Assembly (NCBI GenBank): GCA_964519595.1
Contig: CAZFJN010000002.1
Coordinates: 1 to 64,000 of the forward strand
From: JANRKF01 sp964519595
GTDB lineage: Bacteria > Pseudomonadota > Alphaproteobacteria > Rickettsiales > SXRF01
Length of the DNA stretch: 64,000 bases
Direction: 5' to 3'
Positions 33,484 to 41,499 of this stretch are shown here, one piece after another. Under the pieces are notes generated by a model. That model searched no databases, was not told the origin of the DNA, and worked only from the letters and a program-made list of their open reading frames with translations. Both the position numbers and the translations under genes were made by a program. Numbering within the stretch: the stretch's first letter is position 1; each line of letters starts with the position of its first letter.

Positions 33484-33735
33484 ATGGTAATTGTCATGAA
33501 GATCACAGCAAAAGGCCAAGTAACAATTCCTATTGAATTTCGTAAAGCATGTGGTTTTTTACCACATACTGAGGTGGAATTTGTGCCGCGTGGCGAAGAA
33601 TTGATAGTTCGCAAATCAACTAATTTACGCAGGCAAAATAAAACTCGCGGAGAATTGCTGGTGGAGCATTTGCGTTCGTTTGAACCATATCTGACAATGA
33701 GCGCTGACGACGTTATGCGCCTTACTCGCGGCTAA
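33484..33735 (+). CDS. AbrB/MazE/SpoVT-family antitoxin-like protein, orphan
   Basis: This 83-residue protein has an N-terminal swapped-hairpin DNA-binding domain (KITAKGQVTIPIEFRKACGF). Its C-terminal tail ends MSADDVMRLTRG, as in VapB antitoxins of this type. In a normal locus vapC (PIN-domain RNase toxin) would overlap or follow at once. Here the next gene is ccmB on the other strand, and no PIN-domain frame is seen, so the toxin is missing. If the TATAAT at 33477 is the -10 box, translation more likely starts at the second ATG (33496). An inverted-repeat operator lies upstream. Confidence 0.8.
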   Translation: MVIVMKITAKGQVTIPIEFRKACGFLPHTEVEFVPRGEELIVRKSTNLRRQNKTRGELLVEHLRSFEPYLTMSADDVMRLTRG

Positions 33736-33746
33736 TAGAATACACT

Positions 33747-34370
33747 CTAACTCTGTCTGAGCAAAGCGGCGCTTAAATAGCAGCAAGCAGGCACAGCGGC
33801 GCAGGCAAATGCCGCCAGCATTAGAGCGGCTTGTTGTCCTTCCATGCTGCTGGCAAAAATAAGCGGCGGAATTAAAAGCGGAAGAATAATCAAAGCCGGC
33901 AAAATAGCGCCGCTTCTGCTGCCGACTGTCAAAGAGGCGGTAAGAACAGAAAGCGCAACAATTCCGGGCGAAAGCAGCAACATCAACAAACAAGCCTCGC
34001 CAATGCGCTCATCAGGAAATCCTGCCATAATCGCCATAAATGGAACCATTATTAAAATCGGAACAAGCTGCGTAAACCATTGGCCAAGCATTTTTGCCAG
34101 AATTACCAGCTCGAGAACATCTGATTTTACTATATATTGTTCGATCATTCCGTCTTCGTAATCATGTTCAAAAATAAATCCCTGCGCGGCAACGCTGGCC
34201 ATAAGCAAAGCAACGCACATAACTGCTACCGCATATTTTGCCAGAGCTTCCGGAGAAAGCGCAAAAGCGAAAACAGTAAAAACCAGAATGTAAAAAGCCA
34301 GACAGCTCATCGCGCCGCCGCCTTTGCGGAAGGAGAGCATTATTGTCTGCATTAGAACAATTTTAAACAC
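33747..34370 (-). CDS. ccmB: heme exporter permease CcmB
   Basis: CcmB is the membrane subunit of the CcmAB transporter in system I cytochrome c maturation. Six hydrophobic segments are visible, including LAFYILVFTVFAFALS and LLMLLLSPGIVALSVLTASL. The N-terminal LSFRKGGGAMSCLAFYIL is typical. The GTG at 34370 gives the best family-like N-terminus and overlaps the ccmA stop by eight bases. An ATG at 34352 is the alternative, and the frame is open up to 34403. No ccmC follows, since the next gene belongs to the opposite strand. Confidence 0.9.
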   Translation of the reverse strand: MFKIVLMQTIMLSFRKGGGAMSCLAFYILVFTVFAFALSPEALAKYAVAVMCVALLMASVAAQGFIFEHDYEDGMIEQYIVKSDVLELVILAKMLGQWFTQLVPILIMVPFMAIMAGFPDERIGEACLLMLLLSPGIVALSVLTASLTVGSRSGAILPALIILPLLIPPLIFASSMEGQQAALMLAAFACAAVPACCYLSAALLRQS

Positions 34371-34971
34371 TGAAATCCTCCATTTGCAAAGTATGAGAAG
34401 CAACTGCTGAATGCATTATATGTGAAGCGGCGATTACTATGCCGCCTTGTTTTACTCGCGTTTCTATCAGGCTGGCAGTCAGCAGAACCGCCTCTTCATC
34501 AAGAAAATTTGTCGGCTCGTCAAGCAACCATAAACGGCATGGCGCAACAATAAGCCGCGCTAAAGCAACGCGCCGTTGCCATCCGGCGGAAAGATCACGC
34601 GCCGGACTGTCGGCAAATTTTTCCAGATCATAAAAACGCAGCGCCGCCGGAATCAGCATTGGCGTATCGTAAAGAGCCGCCCAGAAAGCCAGATTTTCAT
34701 AAACGGTAGCATCCTGCTTAACTGCTGATTTATGTCCGACTAACATTAATTCACGTCGGAAATCAGCATTTCCTGCACTTTTCTTACCGTCCCAGCTTAT
34801 CATGCCGCTGGTTGGATTAAGCAGGCCGCAAATTATTTTTATCAGGCTGGTTTTTCCTGAGCCGTTAGCGCCTTTGAGCAGCAGCAACGCTCCGGATTGT
34901 AAACAAAATCCGATATTCCTGAAAATCAATCGCTCGCCAAGAACGCAACTAAGCTGATCACATATTAACAT
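34363..34971 (-). CDS. ccmA: heme exporter ATPase CcmA
   Basis: CcmA is the ATP-binding subunit that releases heme-loaded CcmE from the CcmCD complex. Walker A is GANGSGKTSLIKII (about residues 35-48), the ABC signature is DLSAGWQRRVALARL and Walker B is LWLLDEPTNFLD. The 202 residues are normal. It overlaps ccmB. The other ccm genes in the window (ccmD, ccmE, ccmF) are 28 kb away, so the ccm set is split. Confidence 0.93.
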   Translation of the reverse strand: MLICDQLSCVLGERLIFRNIGFCLQSGALLLLKGANGSGKTSLIKIICGLLNPTSGMISWDGKKSAGNADFRRELMLVGHKSAVKQDATVYENLAFWAALYDTPMLIPAALRFYDLEKFADSPARDLSAGWQRRVALARLIVAPCRLWLLDEPTNFLDEEAVLLTASLIETRVKQGGIVIAASHIMHSAVASHTLQMEDFSV

Positions 34972-34984
34972 AAGCGCTCTGTAG

Positions 34985-35275
34985 GAATAATCAATTTAGG
35001 AATAATCACTTTAAAATCTGTAGGAATAATCGCTTTAGAATCTGTAAGAATAATCACTTGAATAGTAACGTCCTGAAAATCATTCAATATCCTGAGATTA
35101 ATTAAAATATCATGAAATATATGGCAATTAATCAGGAATATAAAGCTATAGAATATAAAGCCATAAACGATCAGGAATATAAAGCCATAAACGAACATTT
35201 AACTAATAATCATTATATTCAATCTCTGTAATTCTGAATTATAATGATTTTATAATGATTTTATAATGTTTTTCA
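34985..35275. repeat. tandem repeats and triple -10 box upstream of acnA
   Basis: This 315-base gap between divergent ccmA and acnA holds three sets of repeats. AGGAATAATC units lie at about 34983-35056. Units of about 24 bases built on CAGGAATATAAAGCCATAAA lie at about 35131-35194. An 11-bp unit, TATAATGATTT, places perfect TATAAT hexamers at 35240, 35251 and 35262. The last three are possible -10 boxes for acnA. A 77-codon frame on the minus strand here is repeat-derived and not called. Confidence 0.8.
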
Positions 35276-35286
35276 GGGGGTATTCG

Positions 35287-37965
35287 ATGAAAAATAAGAG
35301 CAAAAATTCTTTCGGCGCGCAATCTACGATTGAAGCGGCGGGAAAGAAATATGAATATTACAGCCTTCCTGAAGCATATAAAAAACTTGGCGATTTGTCG
35401 CGTCTGCCTTTTTCTTTGAAGGTATTGCTTGAAAATCTGCTGCGTTATGAAGATGATGTCAGCGTATCTGCGGAAGATGTAAAGGCTTTTTCCGGCTGGC
35501 TTAAGGAAAAACAATCTGAGCGTGAAATTGCCTATCGTCCGGCGCGAGTTCTGATGCAGGATTTTACCGGAGTTCCGGCAGTGGTTGATCTGGCGGCAAT
35601 GCGTGACGCTATGGCCAAGCTCGGCGGAGATGCGGAAAAAATCAATCCGCTTTCGCCGGTTGATCTGGTGATTGACCACTCGGTGATGGTTGATAATTAC
35701 GGCGACAATAAATCTTTCGAACAGAACGTAGCGCTGGAAATGCAGCGCAATAGCGAACGTTATGAATTTCTGCGCTGGGGACAAAGCGCTTTCAACAATT
35801 TCCGCGTTGTGCCTCCTGGAACGGGAATTTGTCATCAGGTGAATCTCGAATATCTGGCGCAAACCGTCTGGGTTCAAGACGGAGTTGCTTATCCTGACAC
35901 TCTGGTTGGAACTGATTCACATACCACCATGATCAATGGCCTTGGCGTACTCGGCTGGGGAGTTGGCGGAATAGAAGCGGAAGCGGCGATGTTGGGACAG
36001 CCTGTTTCAATGCTGATTCCGGAAGTAATAGGCTTTAAACTGACTGGAAAGCTCAAAGAAGGCGCAACGGCGACTGATCTGGTGCTTACCGTAACGCAAA
36101 TGTTGCGTAAAAAAGGCGTAGTTGGAAAATTTGTAGAATTTTACGGCTCAGGGCTTGATTCATTGCCGCTTGCTGATAGAGCGACAATTGCCAATATGGC
36201 GCCGGAATATGGCGCGACTTGTGGCATTTTCCCGATTGATTCGGAAACCATAAACTATCTTAAATTAACCGGACGCGATGCAGATAGAATCGCGCTGGTT
36301 GAAGCTTATGCGAAGGCGCAGGGAATGTGGCGCGATGCCTCTTATGCTGATCCGGTATTTACTGACACGCTGGAATTAGATATGAGCAGCGTTGAGCCTT
36401 GTCTTGCCGGACCAAAACGTCCACAAGACAAAGTTCTGCTCAAAGATGCGAAAACATCATTTGAAAAAGCGTTGCCGGAATTAAATAAAGACAATAAAAC
36501 CGCTAATCAACCGCTGGTTGCTGATCGTCTGGCGCATGGCAGCGTGGTGATTGCGGCAATTACCAGCTGCACAAATACCAGCAATCCTTATGTGATGATG
36601 GCAGCAGGTTTGGTCGCGCAGAAAGCGGTTAATCTTGGCCTTAAGCCAAAATCCTGGGTTAAGACTTCGCTCGCTCCTGGCTCGAAAGTTGTGACTGAAT
36701 ATCTGGCTGCTTCCGGATTGGATAATGCTCTTGATGCGCTTGGCTTTAATCTGGTTGGTTATGGCTGCACAACTTGCATCGGAAATTCCGGGCCTCTTAA
36801 AGATGAATTTGAAAATACCATTAAAGAGCAGGGGCTGGTTGTTGCCAGTGTTCTGTCTGGAAATCGCAATTTTGAAGGGCGTGTTCATCCGCTGGTAAAA
36901 GCGAACTATCTGGCTAGTCCGCCGCTGGTTGTGGCTTATGCTCTGGCTGGCAGCATGAATATTGATATTTCCAAAGATGCAATAGGAACTGGCAAAGACG
37001 GCAAAGCTGTTTATCTGAAAGATATCTGGCCAAGTAATAAAGAAGTCGCGGAAGTGGTGATGAAATGTGTAACTGAAAAAATGTTCCGCGCTAAATATGC
37101 TGACGTATTCGCTGGCGATCAAGCATGGCAGAGCATTAAAACCGCTACTGGCAAAACTTATAGCTGGCCGGCAAAAAGCACATATATTCAAAATCCGCCA
37201 TATTTTGAAACAATGCAGAAAACCGCCAGCAGCTCTTCCGGTGATATATCTGGCGCGAAAATATTAGGCGTTTTCGGAGATTCTATTACAACAGATCATA
37301 TTTCGCCTGCTGGCAATATTTCCAAATCTTCTCCGGCGGCAAAATATTTAATTGAAAACGGCGTTTCTCCGGCTGATTTCAACAGCTATGGCGCAAGGCG
37401 CGGCGGTCATGAGGTGATGATGCGCGGAACATTCGCCAATATTCGCATTAAAAATGAAATGCTCGGCGGCGAAGAAGGCGGCAATACGCTCTATTCCGGA
37501 CAAAAAATGTCTATTTATGAAGCGGCAATGAAATATAAGGCGGATAAAACGCCGCTAGTGGTTTTTGCTGGCAAGGAATATGGAACTGGAAGCTCGCGTG
37601 ACTGGGCGGCTAAGGGAACAATGTTACTAGGCGTAAAAGCGGTTATTGCTGAGAGTTTTGAGCGTATTCACCGTAGCAATCTGGTTGGAATGGGAATTTT
37701 GCCGCTTACCTTTAAAAACGGCGAAAGCCGCGCTACTCTTGGCATATCAGGCGATGAAACTATCGCCATAAAAGGCATTTCTGCTGGCATCAAACCGCGC
37801 ATGGAATTAGAGCTGGAAATTACGCGCAAAGACGGCAGCGTTCACAAAACTCGCCTGCTTTGCCGGATAGATACGCTTGATGAGCTTGCCTATTACGAAA
37901 ATGGTGGTATTTTGCAGTATGTTATGAGAAGCTTGCTCGGAACGGCGCGCAGCAAGGCGGCGTAA
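35287..37965 (+). CDS. acnA: aconitate hydratase A
   Basis: AcnA converts citrate to isocitrate in the TCA cycle with a 4Fe-4S cluster. Cluster Cys residues are in AITSCTNTSNPYVMM and GYGCTTCIGNSGPL. Other signatures are DLVIDHSVMVD, GTDSHTTMINGLGVLGWGVGG and the swivel-domain EYGTGSSRDWAAKG. The 892 residues match AcnA/IRP1. The ATG at 35287 follows CAGGGGGTATTCG, a good ribosome binding site, so the longer in-frame start at 35266 is not used. Confidence 0.95.
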   Translation: MKNKSKNSFGAQSTIEAAGKKYEYYSLPEAYKKLGDLSRLPFSLKVLLENLLRYEDDVSVSAEDVKAFSGWLKEKQSEREIAYRPARVLMQDFTGVPAVVDLAAMRDAMAKLGGDAEKINPLSPVDLVIDHSVMVDNYGDNKSFEQNVALEMQRNSERYEFLRWGQSAFNNFRVVPPGTGICHQVNLEYLAQTVWVQDGVAYPDTLVGTDSHTTMINGLGVLGWGVGGIEAEAAMLGQPVSMLIPEVIGFKLTGKLKEGATATDLVLTVTQMLRKKGVVGKFVEFYGSGLDSLPLADRATIANMAPEYGATCGIFPIDSETINYLKLTGRDADRIALVEAYAKAQGMWRDASYADPVFTDTLELDMSSVEPCLAGPKRPQDKVLLKDAKTSFEKALPELNKDNKTANQPLVADRLAHGSVVIAAITSCTNTSNPYVMMAAGLVAQKAVNLGLKPKSWVKTSLAPGSKVVTEYLAASGLDNALDALGFNLVGYGCTTCIGNSGPLKDEFENTIKEQGLVVASVLSGNRNFEGRVHPLVKANYLASPPLVVAYALAGSMNIDISKDAIGTGKDGKAVYLKDIWPSNKEVAEVVMKCVTEKMFRAKYADVFAGDQAWQSIKTATGKTYSWPAKSTYIQNPPYFETMQKTASSSSGDISGAKILGVFGDSITTDHISPAGNISKSSPAAKYLIENGVSPADFNSYGARRGGHEVMMRGTFANIRIKNEMLGGEEGGNTLYSGQKMSIYEAAMKYKADKTPLVVFAGKEYGTGSSRDWAAKGTMLLGVKAVIAESFERIHRSNLVGMGILPLTFKNGESRATLGISGDETIAIKGISAGIKPRMELELEITRKDGSVHKTRLLCRIDTLDELAYYENGGILQYVMRSLLGTARSKAA

Positions 37966-38000
37966 TGGCAGCGTGAAAGCTGCATAAATAAAGATAAATT

Positions 38001-38351
38001 ATGACTAGTGAATCTGAATTAAAAGATGCGATTACGCGCACCATAGTGCTGATTTACGGACTGTTGGAAGATAACAGCCCCTTCTGGTTGTATGCCGCGG
38101 TTAAGCCAAGTAAATACGCGGCTTTTCTGGCCGCTCAGAAAGACGGAACGCTTGATCTGTATGATTTCAAGCCTTATGGCGAGATTATTGTCTCAGGCAA
38201 GGGAAAATCTCCTCCTGATGAGATTACTCGTAAAGTAGCGGACATGTATCAGACTGAGCCGGATAAATTATTTCAGCCTGGCGATACTGATAATCCGCCG
38301 CCTTATGTTTCTCCTCTTAAATCCAAGAAAAAAACTGATGATGAACAGTAG
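38001..38351 (+). CDS. conserved-looking protein of unknown function
   Basis: I do not recognise this 116-residue protein. It is soluble, with an N-terminal helical part (ELKDAITRTIVLIYGLLED), a central mixed part (VKPSKYAAFLAAQKDGTLDL, then YDFKPYGEIIVSGKGKSPPD) and a Pro/Lys-rich tail. Codon use resembles its neighbours, and it follows acnA by 35 bases on the same strand, so it may be co-transcribed. Confidence 0.65.
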   Translation: MTSESELKDAITRTIVLIYGLLEDNSPFWLYAAVKPSKYAAFLAAQKDGTLDLYDFKPYGEIIVSGKGKSPPDEITRKVADMYQTEPDKLFQPGDTDNPPPYVSPLKSKKKTDDEQ

Positions 38352-38382
38352 CTTGCTGCTTTATAGAAATTAAGCCGCGCTA

Positions 38383-38462
38383 CTGTCATAAAACTGTAAT
38401 CAAGCAGCAGATGCAATGTTCACAGAACTGTCACGCACAAAACAAAAAAAATAGCATATAGT
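38383..38462 (+). promoter_or_regulatory. predicted PhoB-dependent promoter
   Basis: CTGTCATAAAACTGTAAT (38383-38400) is two 7-mers of the Pho-box type (CTGTCAT, CTGTAAT) with the standard four-base spacer. A further half-site, CTGTCAC, lies at 38428-38434. A -10-like TATAGT lies at 38457-38462, placed where PhoB promoters have it if the second box runs 38428-38445. The next gene starts at 38516. No phoB or phoR is in the window, so regulation is inferred from the site alone. Confidence 0.5.
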
Positions 38463-38515
38463 AAGATTATCAAGAGATAATTCTAAAGACATAATTCTAA
38501 AGGAATTGGATTTTT

Positions 38516-38704
38516 ATGAGTGACGCAGAGCAGAAAATTGCAGATCAGAAAATTTATCAAGGACAAGCTCCGGAAGGAATTGGCGCATATACTGCAACTG
38601 GTCATGCATGTGCAAATTGTAGTATGGTGAATTTAGTTGAGCTTTCAGGAAGCTCAGTTCCAAATGTTCCAGGAATAAATAAATCGACTGGAATAGGAAA
38701 ATAA
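38516..38704 (+). CDS. small protein (62 aa) of unknown function
   Basis: AAAGGAATTGG lies upstream of the ATG. The protein is hydrophilic, with no signal peptide, and contains one CANC motif (HACANCSMVNLVELSG) that could bind metal or form a disulfide, plus a Gly/Pro/Ser-rich tail. It stands behind a predicted Pho-box promoter and in front of three 17-bp tandem repeats. It is not recognised as a known family. Confidence 0.6.
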   Translation: MSDAEQKIADQKIYQGQAPEGIGAYTATGHACANCSMVNLVELSGSSVPNVPGINKSTGIGK

Positions 38705-38752
38705 TCAGGAAATTTAGATAATCAGGAAATTTAGATAATCAGGAAATTTCAA
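38703..38752. repeat. 17-bp tandem repeat
   Basis: AATCAGGAAATTTAGAT is repeated in about three units, between the convergent ends of the 62-residue gene and the next minus-strand gene. Confidence 0.85.
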
Positions 38753-38755
38753 ATA

Positions 38756-39211
38756 TCAGGCAACTGAATTTTGTTCGCTTTTTTTCAGCAGATCATTGCC
38801 AATTGCCACAGCAGGTTGCGGCACAAGATTAGCGGCAGTTGATTTATCAACATTCTCCATGCTGGCTAACCATGGAAGTTCACCACTGCGTAACGATTCA
38901 ACTATTCCTGAGACAGATTGATAAAGGTTAGAATTTTTATCTATATTTAAAGCGGTAATTTTTCCGGTTTTTTCTTCGCCGGAAGGAGTATTTGCAGCGG
39001 TTTCGTTTGTTGCTGCCAGATTGTCGTTTTGACTCTCACTGCGGCCAGAAAGAGCGCCGTTGCTTACAGAATCAATAAGATTATAAGAACCAGTTTTAAG
39101 CGCGGTAAATGCGCCGCTGGCAACTTCAGTAATTTTATTCAGCGCTCCTTCAGCAGCGCCTAATAAATACTCCGCCCAGTCTGTGGATATTTTGAAAATA
39201 TTATCAGCCAT
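38756..39211 (-). CDS. protein of unknown function
   Basis: This 151-residue protein is not recognised. It has an amphipathic N-terminal half (KISTDWAEYLLGAAEGALNK, then ITEVASGAFTALKTGSYNL), a Ser/Asn/Thr-rich middle and a more ordered C-terminal half (NLYQSVSGIVESLRSGELPW). There is no signal peptide or membrane segment. It lies 19 bases after the tmk end on the same strand and may share its transcript. Confidence 0.6.
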   Translation of the reverse strand: MADNIFKISTDWAEYLLGAAEGALNKITEVASGAFTALKTGSYNLIDSVSNGALSGRSESQNDNLAATNETAANTPSGEEKTGKITALNIDKNSNLYQSVSGIVESLRSGELPWLASMENVDKSTAANLVPQPAVAIGNDLLKKSEQNSVA

Positions 39212-39230
39212 GAACTAAGCATAGCACATT

Positions 39231-39869
39231 TCATGATTTTGCAAGATGAAGTTTTTGTGACAATTTGTTCCAGATCTGCTCATGAATGGCAAAAATATCC
39301 TGATTTGAATCAATGATAAAGCAGCGCTCAGGCTCAGAGGCGGCGATTTCCGCGAATCCGGAGCGTACTTTGCGGTGAAATTCAATGTTCATAGATTCAA
39401 AGCGATTTTCCGCATCACAGCGGCTGGCGGTGCGTTTTAAGCCTGTTTCCGGCGCAATATCGAGGATAAAAGTGATGTCCGGCGCTAAATTGCCAAGAGT
39501 CATGCTGTGTAAAGCGTTTAAATATTCCGCGGCAATGCCCTTGCCAAGCCCTTGATAAACGCGAGTTGAATCAAAAAAACGGTCGCATACTACCATTTTT
39601 CCGGCAGCCAAAGCAGGTTCAATCAGGCGCGCGACATGCTGAACTCTGGCGGCGGCAAACAGCAATGTCTCAGCCAGACTGTCCCAGCGCTGTGCATCTC
39701 CGCTGACTAAAAGAGCGCGAATTGCTTCAGCGCCTTGTTCACCGCCTGGCTCACGAGTTATTATATGTGGAATTGCCTCGCGCTCAAGAGTGGCTTTCAG
39801 CAGGCTGATTTGTGTTGATTTACCGCTGCCTTCGCCGCCTTCAATAGTTATGAATGCGCCGCGTTTCAT
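39231..39869 (-). CDS. tmk: thymidylate kinase
   Basis: Tmk phosphorylates dTMP to dTDP. The P-loop is IEGGEGSGKSTQ (residues 8-19). TREPGGEQGAEAIR binds dTMP and the DR motif lies in VVCDRFFDSTRVYQG. The 212 residues are normal. Its ATG overlaps the rlpA stop by four bases, which matches the rlpA-(dac)-tmk order of other alphaproteobacteria, with the carboxypeptidase missing here. Confidence 0.94.
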   Translation of the reverse strand: MKRGAFITIEGGEGSGKSTQISLLKATLEREAIPHIITREPGGEQGAEAIRALLVSGDAQRWDSLAETLLFAAARVQHVARLIEPALAAGKMVVCDRFFDSTRVYQGLGKGIAAEYLNALHSMTLGNLAPDITFILDIAPETGLKRTASRCDAENRFESMNIEFHRKVRSGFAEIAASEPERCFIIDSNQDIFAIHEQIWNKLSQKLHLAKS

Positions 39870-41113
39870 CTACGAACAATCCGCGCATCAGCAGACAGAG
39901 TCGTTCTGATGTCGGCAAGAACTTCCATCGCGTGATCATGAGTTGAAAAAGGTCCGGCAATCACTCGCCACCAGCTGCGATCGCCAATTTGCACTCTCGG
40001 CATACTGGCTTTGGCAAAAGATGAAACAGCGCGGTGCATTTTTTCGGCATTTTCTTGTTTGCTGAACGAGCCGACTTGAATCATATACGAGCCGTTTCCG
40101 CTATAGGATTTATTCTCAGATTTATTCTCAGATTTATTTTCAAATTCAGGCTCGGATTTATGGCTTGATTCATTGCCAGCAATTACGGCATTTTCCTCAT
40201 TCACAGCGTTTTTATCATTTGTATCAATAGTTTTATCAGCATTTTCCTCTGCCAGTAATGGCGAAACAAGAACTACTTCCTTGCCGCTGTTTTTATGGTC
40301 ATTTGGCGCGTTGTTTTTTGCGTTATTTTTCGCGCCGGAATCAGCCTGAGCTTCACTGACAAATAATCCGCGCAGAGAGCTGCCTAAGCCTTGTTCTTGA
40401 TTCTGCGCGGCGAGATCTTTATCATTTACGGAAATTACCGGAGCAGCATTGGAAACGATATTATTTTGTCCGGCGGCGGTGTTATTCGTCGCTTCAATAA
40501 TAAAAGATTCCTCAGCAGAAGGAGCTGTTGCCGCGAGCAGGCTGGCATCTTTTTCCGCCTCAAGGCGCTGATTATAAGCAAACATGTCAATATTGCGCCC
40601 TTCTGTGGTGGCGGCGATATATTGCTCTGATTCCTTAGCCAGATATTGCACTCTGACTTTCGCCAGACCTTTTATTCCTAATTTCTGCGCGGAAGCCTTT
40701 GACAAATCTATAATCCGACCATCTGCAAAAGGCCCTCGATCATTAATTCTAACTACCAGCATTCGGCCATTCTGCTTATTGGTAACACGCACTAAGGAAG
40801 GCATCGGCAAGGTAGGATGCGCGGCGGTTAAATCATTACTGTCAAAATTTTCGCCATTGGCGGTGCTTTTGCCATGAAATCCTGGACCGTACCATGAGGC
40901 AATTCCGGTTTCATCATAAGTGGCATCATATTCCGGATAATAAGTTTTTCCGCCAATGCTGTATGGTTTGCCGATTTTAACACCAGGAGGAGGCGGCGAG
41001 GAATTGCAAGCAGAAAGGGCAGCAATAGCCAGTAAAGCGCACAGAAACTGCCTTGCTGCGCTATAAGCTGAGTTATAAAAAGAAAACTTATTGATAAAAT
41101 ATTGTATTTTCAT
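39866..41113 (-). CDS. rlpA: septal ring lytic transglycosylase RlpA (lipoprotein, SPOR)
   Basis: This is an outer-membrane lipoprotein that cleaves peptide-free glycan strands at the division site. The signal peptide ends in the lipobox LSAC (Cys near 35). The double-psi beta-barrel domain contains GIASWYGPGFHGKSTANGE and RINDRGPFADGRIIDLSKA. A SPOR domain closes the protein (YMIQVGSFSKQENAEKM, then WWRVIAGPF). The linker between them is long and holds tandem repeats (ENKSENKSENKS), giving 415 residues against the usual 250-370. Confidence 0.92.
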   Translation of the reverse strand: MKIQYFINKFSFYNSAYSAARQFLCALLAIAALSACNSSPPPPGVKIGKPYSIGGKTYYPEYDATYDETGIASWYGPGFHGKSTANGENFDSNDLTAAHPTLPMPSLVRVTNKQNGRMLVVRINDRGPFADGRIIDLSKASAQKLGIKGLAKVRVQYLAKESEQYIAATTEGRNIDMFAYNQRLEAEKDASLLAATAPSAEESFIIEATNNTAAGQNNIVSNAAPVISVNDKDLAAQNQEQGLGSSLRGLFVSEAQADSGAKNNAKNNAPNDHKNSGKEVVLVSPLLAEENADKTIDTNDKNAVNEENAVIAGNESSHKSEPEFENKSENKSENKSYSGNGSYMIQVGSFSKQENAEKMHRAVSSFAKASMPRVQIGDRSWWRVIAGPFSTHDHAMEVLADIRTTLSADARIVRR

Positions 41114-41309
41114 TGCGCCAATATGTTTAATTTATGCCGTTATGCCAAGCGTTTTTTTATATTTTCCGCACATTAGCCTTATATTAGCCTTAATATTCGA
41201 CTTATATAAGGATTATAAGCGATTATAATAGCGATTTCATAAATATGTAACATTTCTTTGCCGTTTTTTGCGCTATTATGACAAATGAAGTTAAGGGGAT
41301 GATTGGAAT

Positions 41310-41474
41310 TTAAGAGGATGATCAGATGATCAGAATTTAAGGGGATTATCAGATTATCAGAATTTAAGAGGATGATCAGATGATCAGTAATCAGATGACC
41401 AGATAGTTAGATTATCTGATTATCCGATCATCTGATAATCTGATAATCCCCTTAAATTCTGATCATCCTCTTAA
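41310..41474. repeat. long palindrome with 43-bp arms
   Basis: The bases 41432-41474 are the reverse complement of 41310-41360, apart from an 8-base bulge (ATGATCAG) that is itself a tandem duplication. A third, direct copy of the inner unit lies at 41361-41387. The arms consist of GATTATCA/GATGATCA units and TTAAGAGG/TTAAGGGG blocks. It takes up most of the 386-base gap between divergent rlpA and the next gene. The remainder is A/T-rich, and I see nothing else in it. Confidence 0.9.
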
Positions 41475-41499
41475 ACTTCCGCTCTTCCAGAAAATTATT

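Noticed and set aside
34965..35198. 77-codon minus-strand frame before ccmA
   Set aside because: It consists of A/T-rich tandem repeats translated into Ile/Phe runs and has no protein-like features.
35239..35877. 212-codon frame antisense to acnA
   Set aside because: It is the complement of conserved aconitase sequence, with no independent motif.
36481..37191. 236-codon frame antisense to acnA
   Set aside because: Shadow of acnA with high Phe/Ile/Arg content and no recognisable domain.
38352..38515. tRNA or structured RNA in the gap after the 116-residue gene
   Set aside because: No cloverleaf or T-loop consensus could be formed. The visible signals fit a Pho-type promoter instead.
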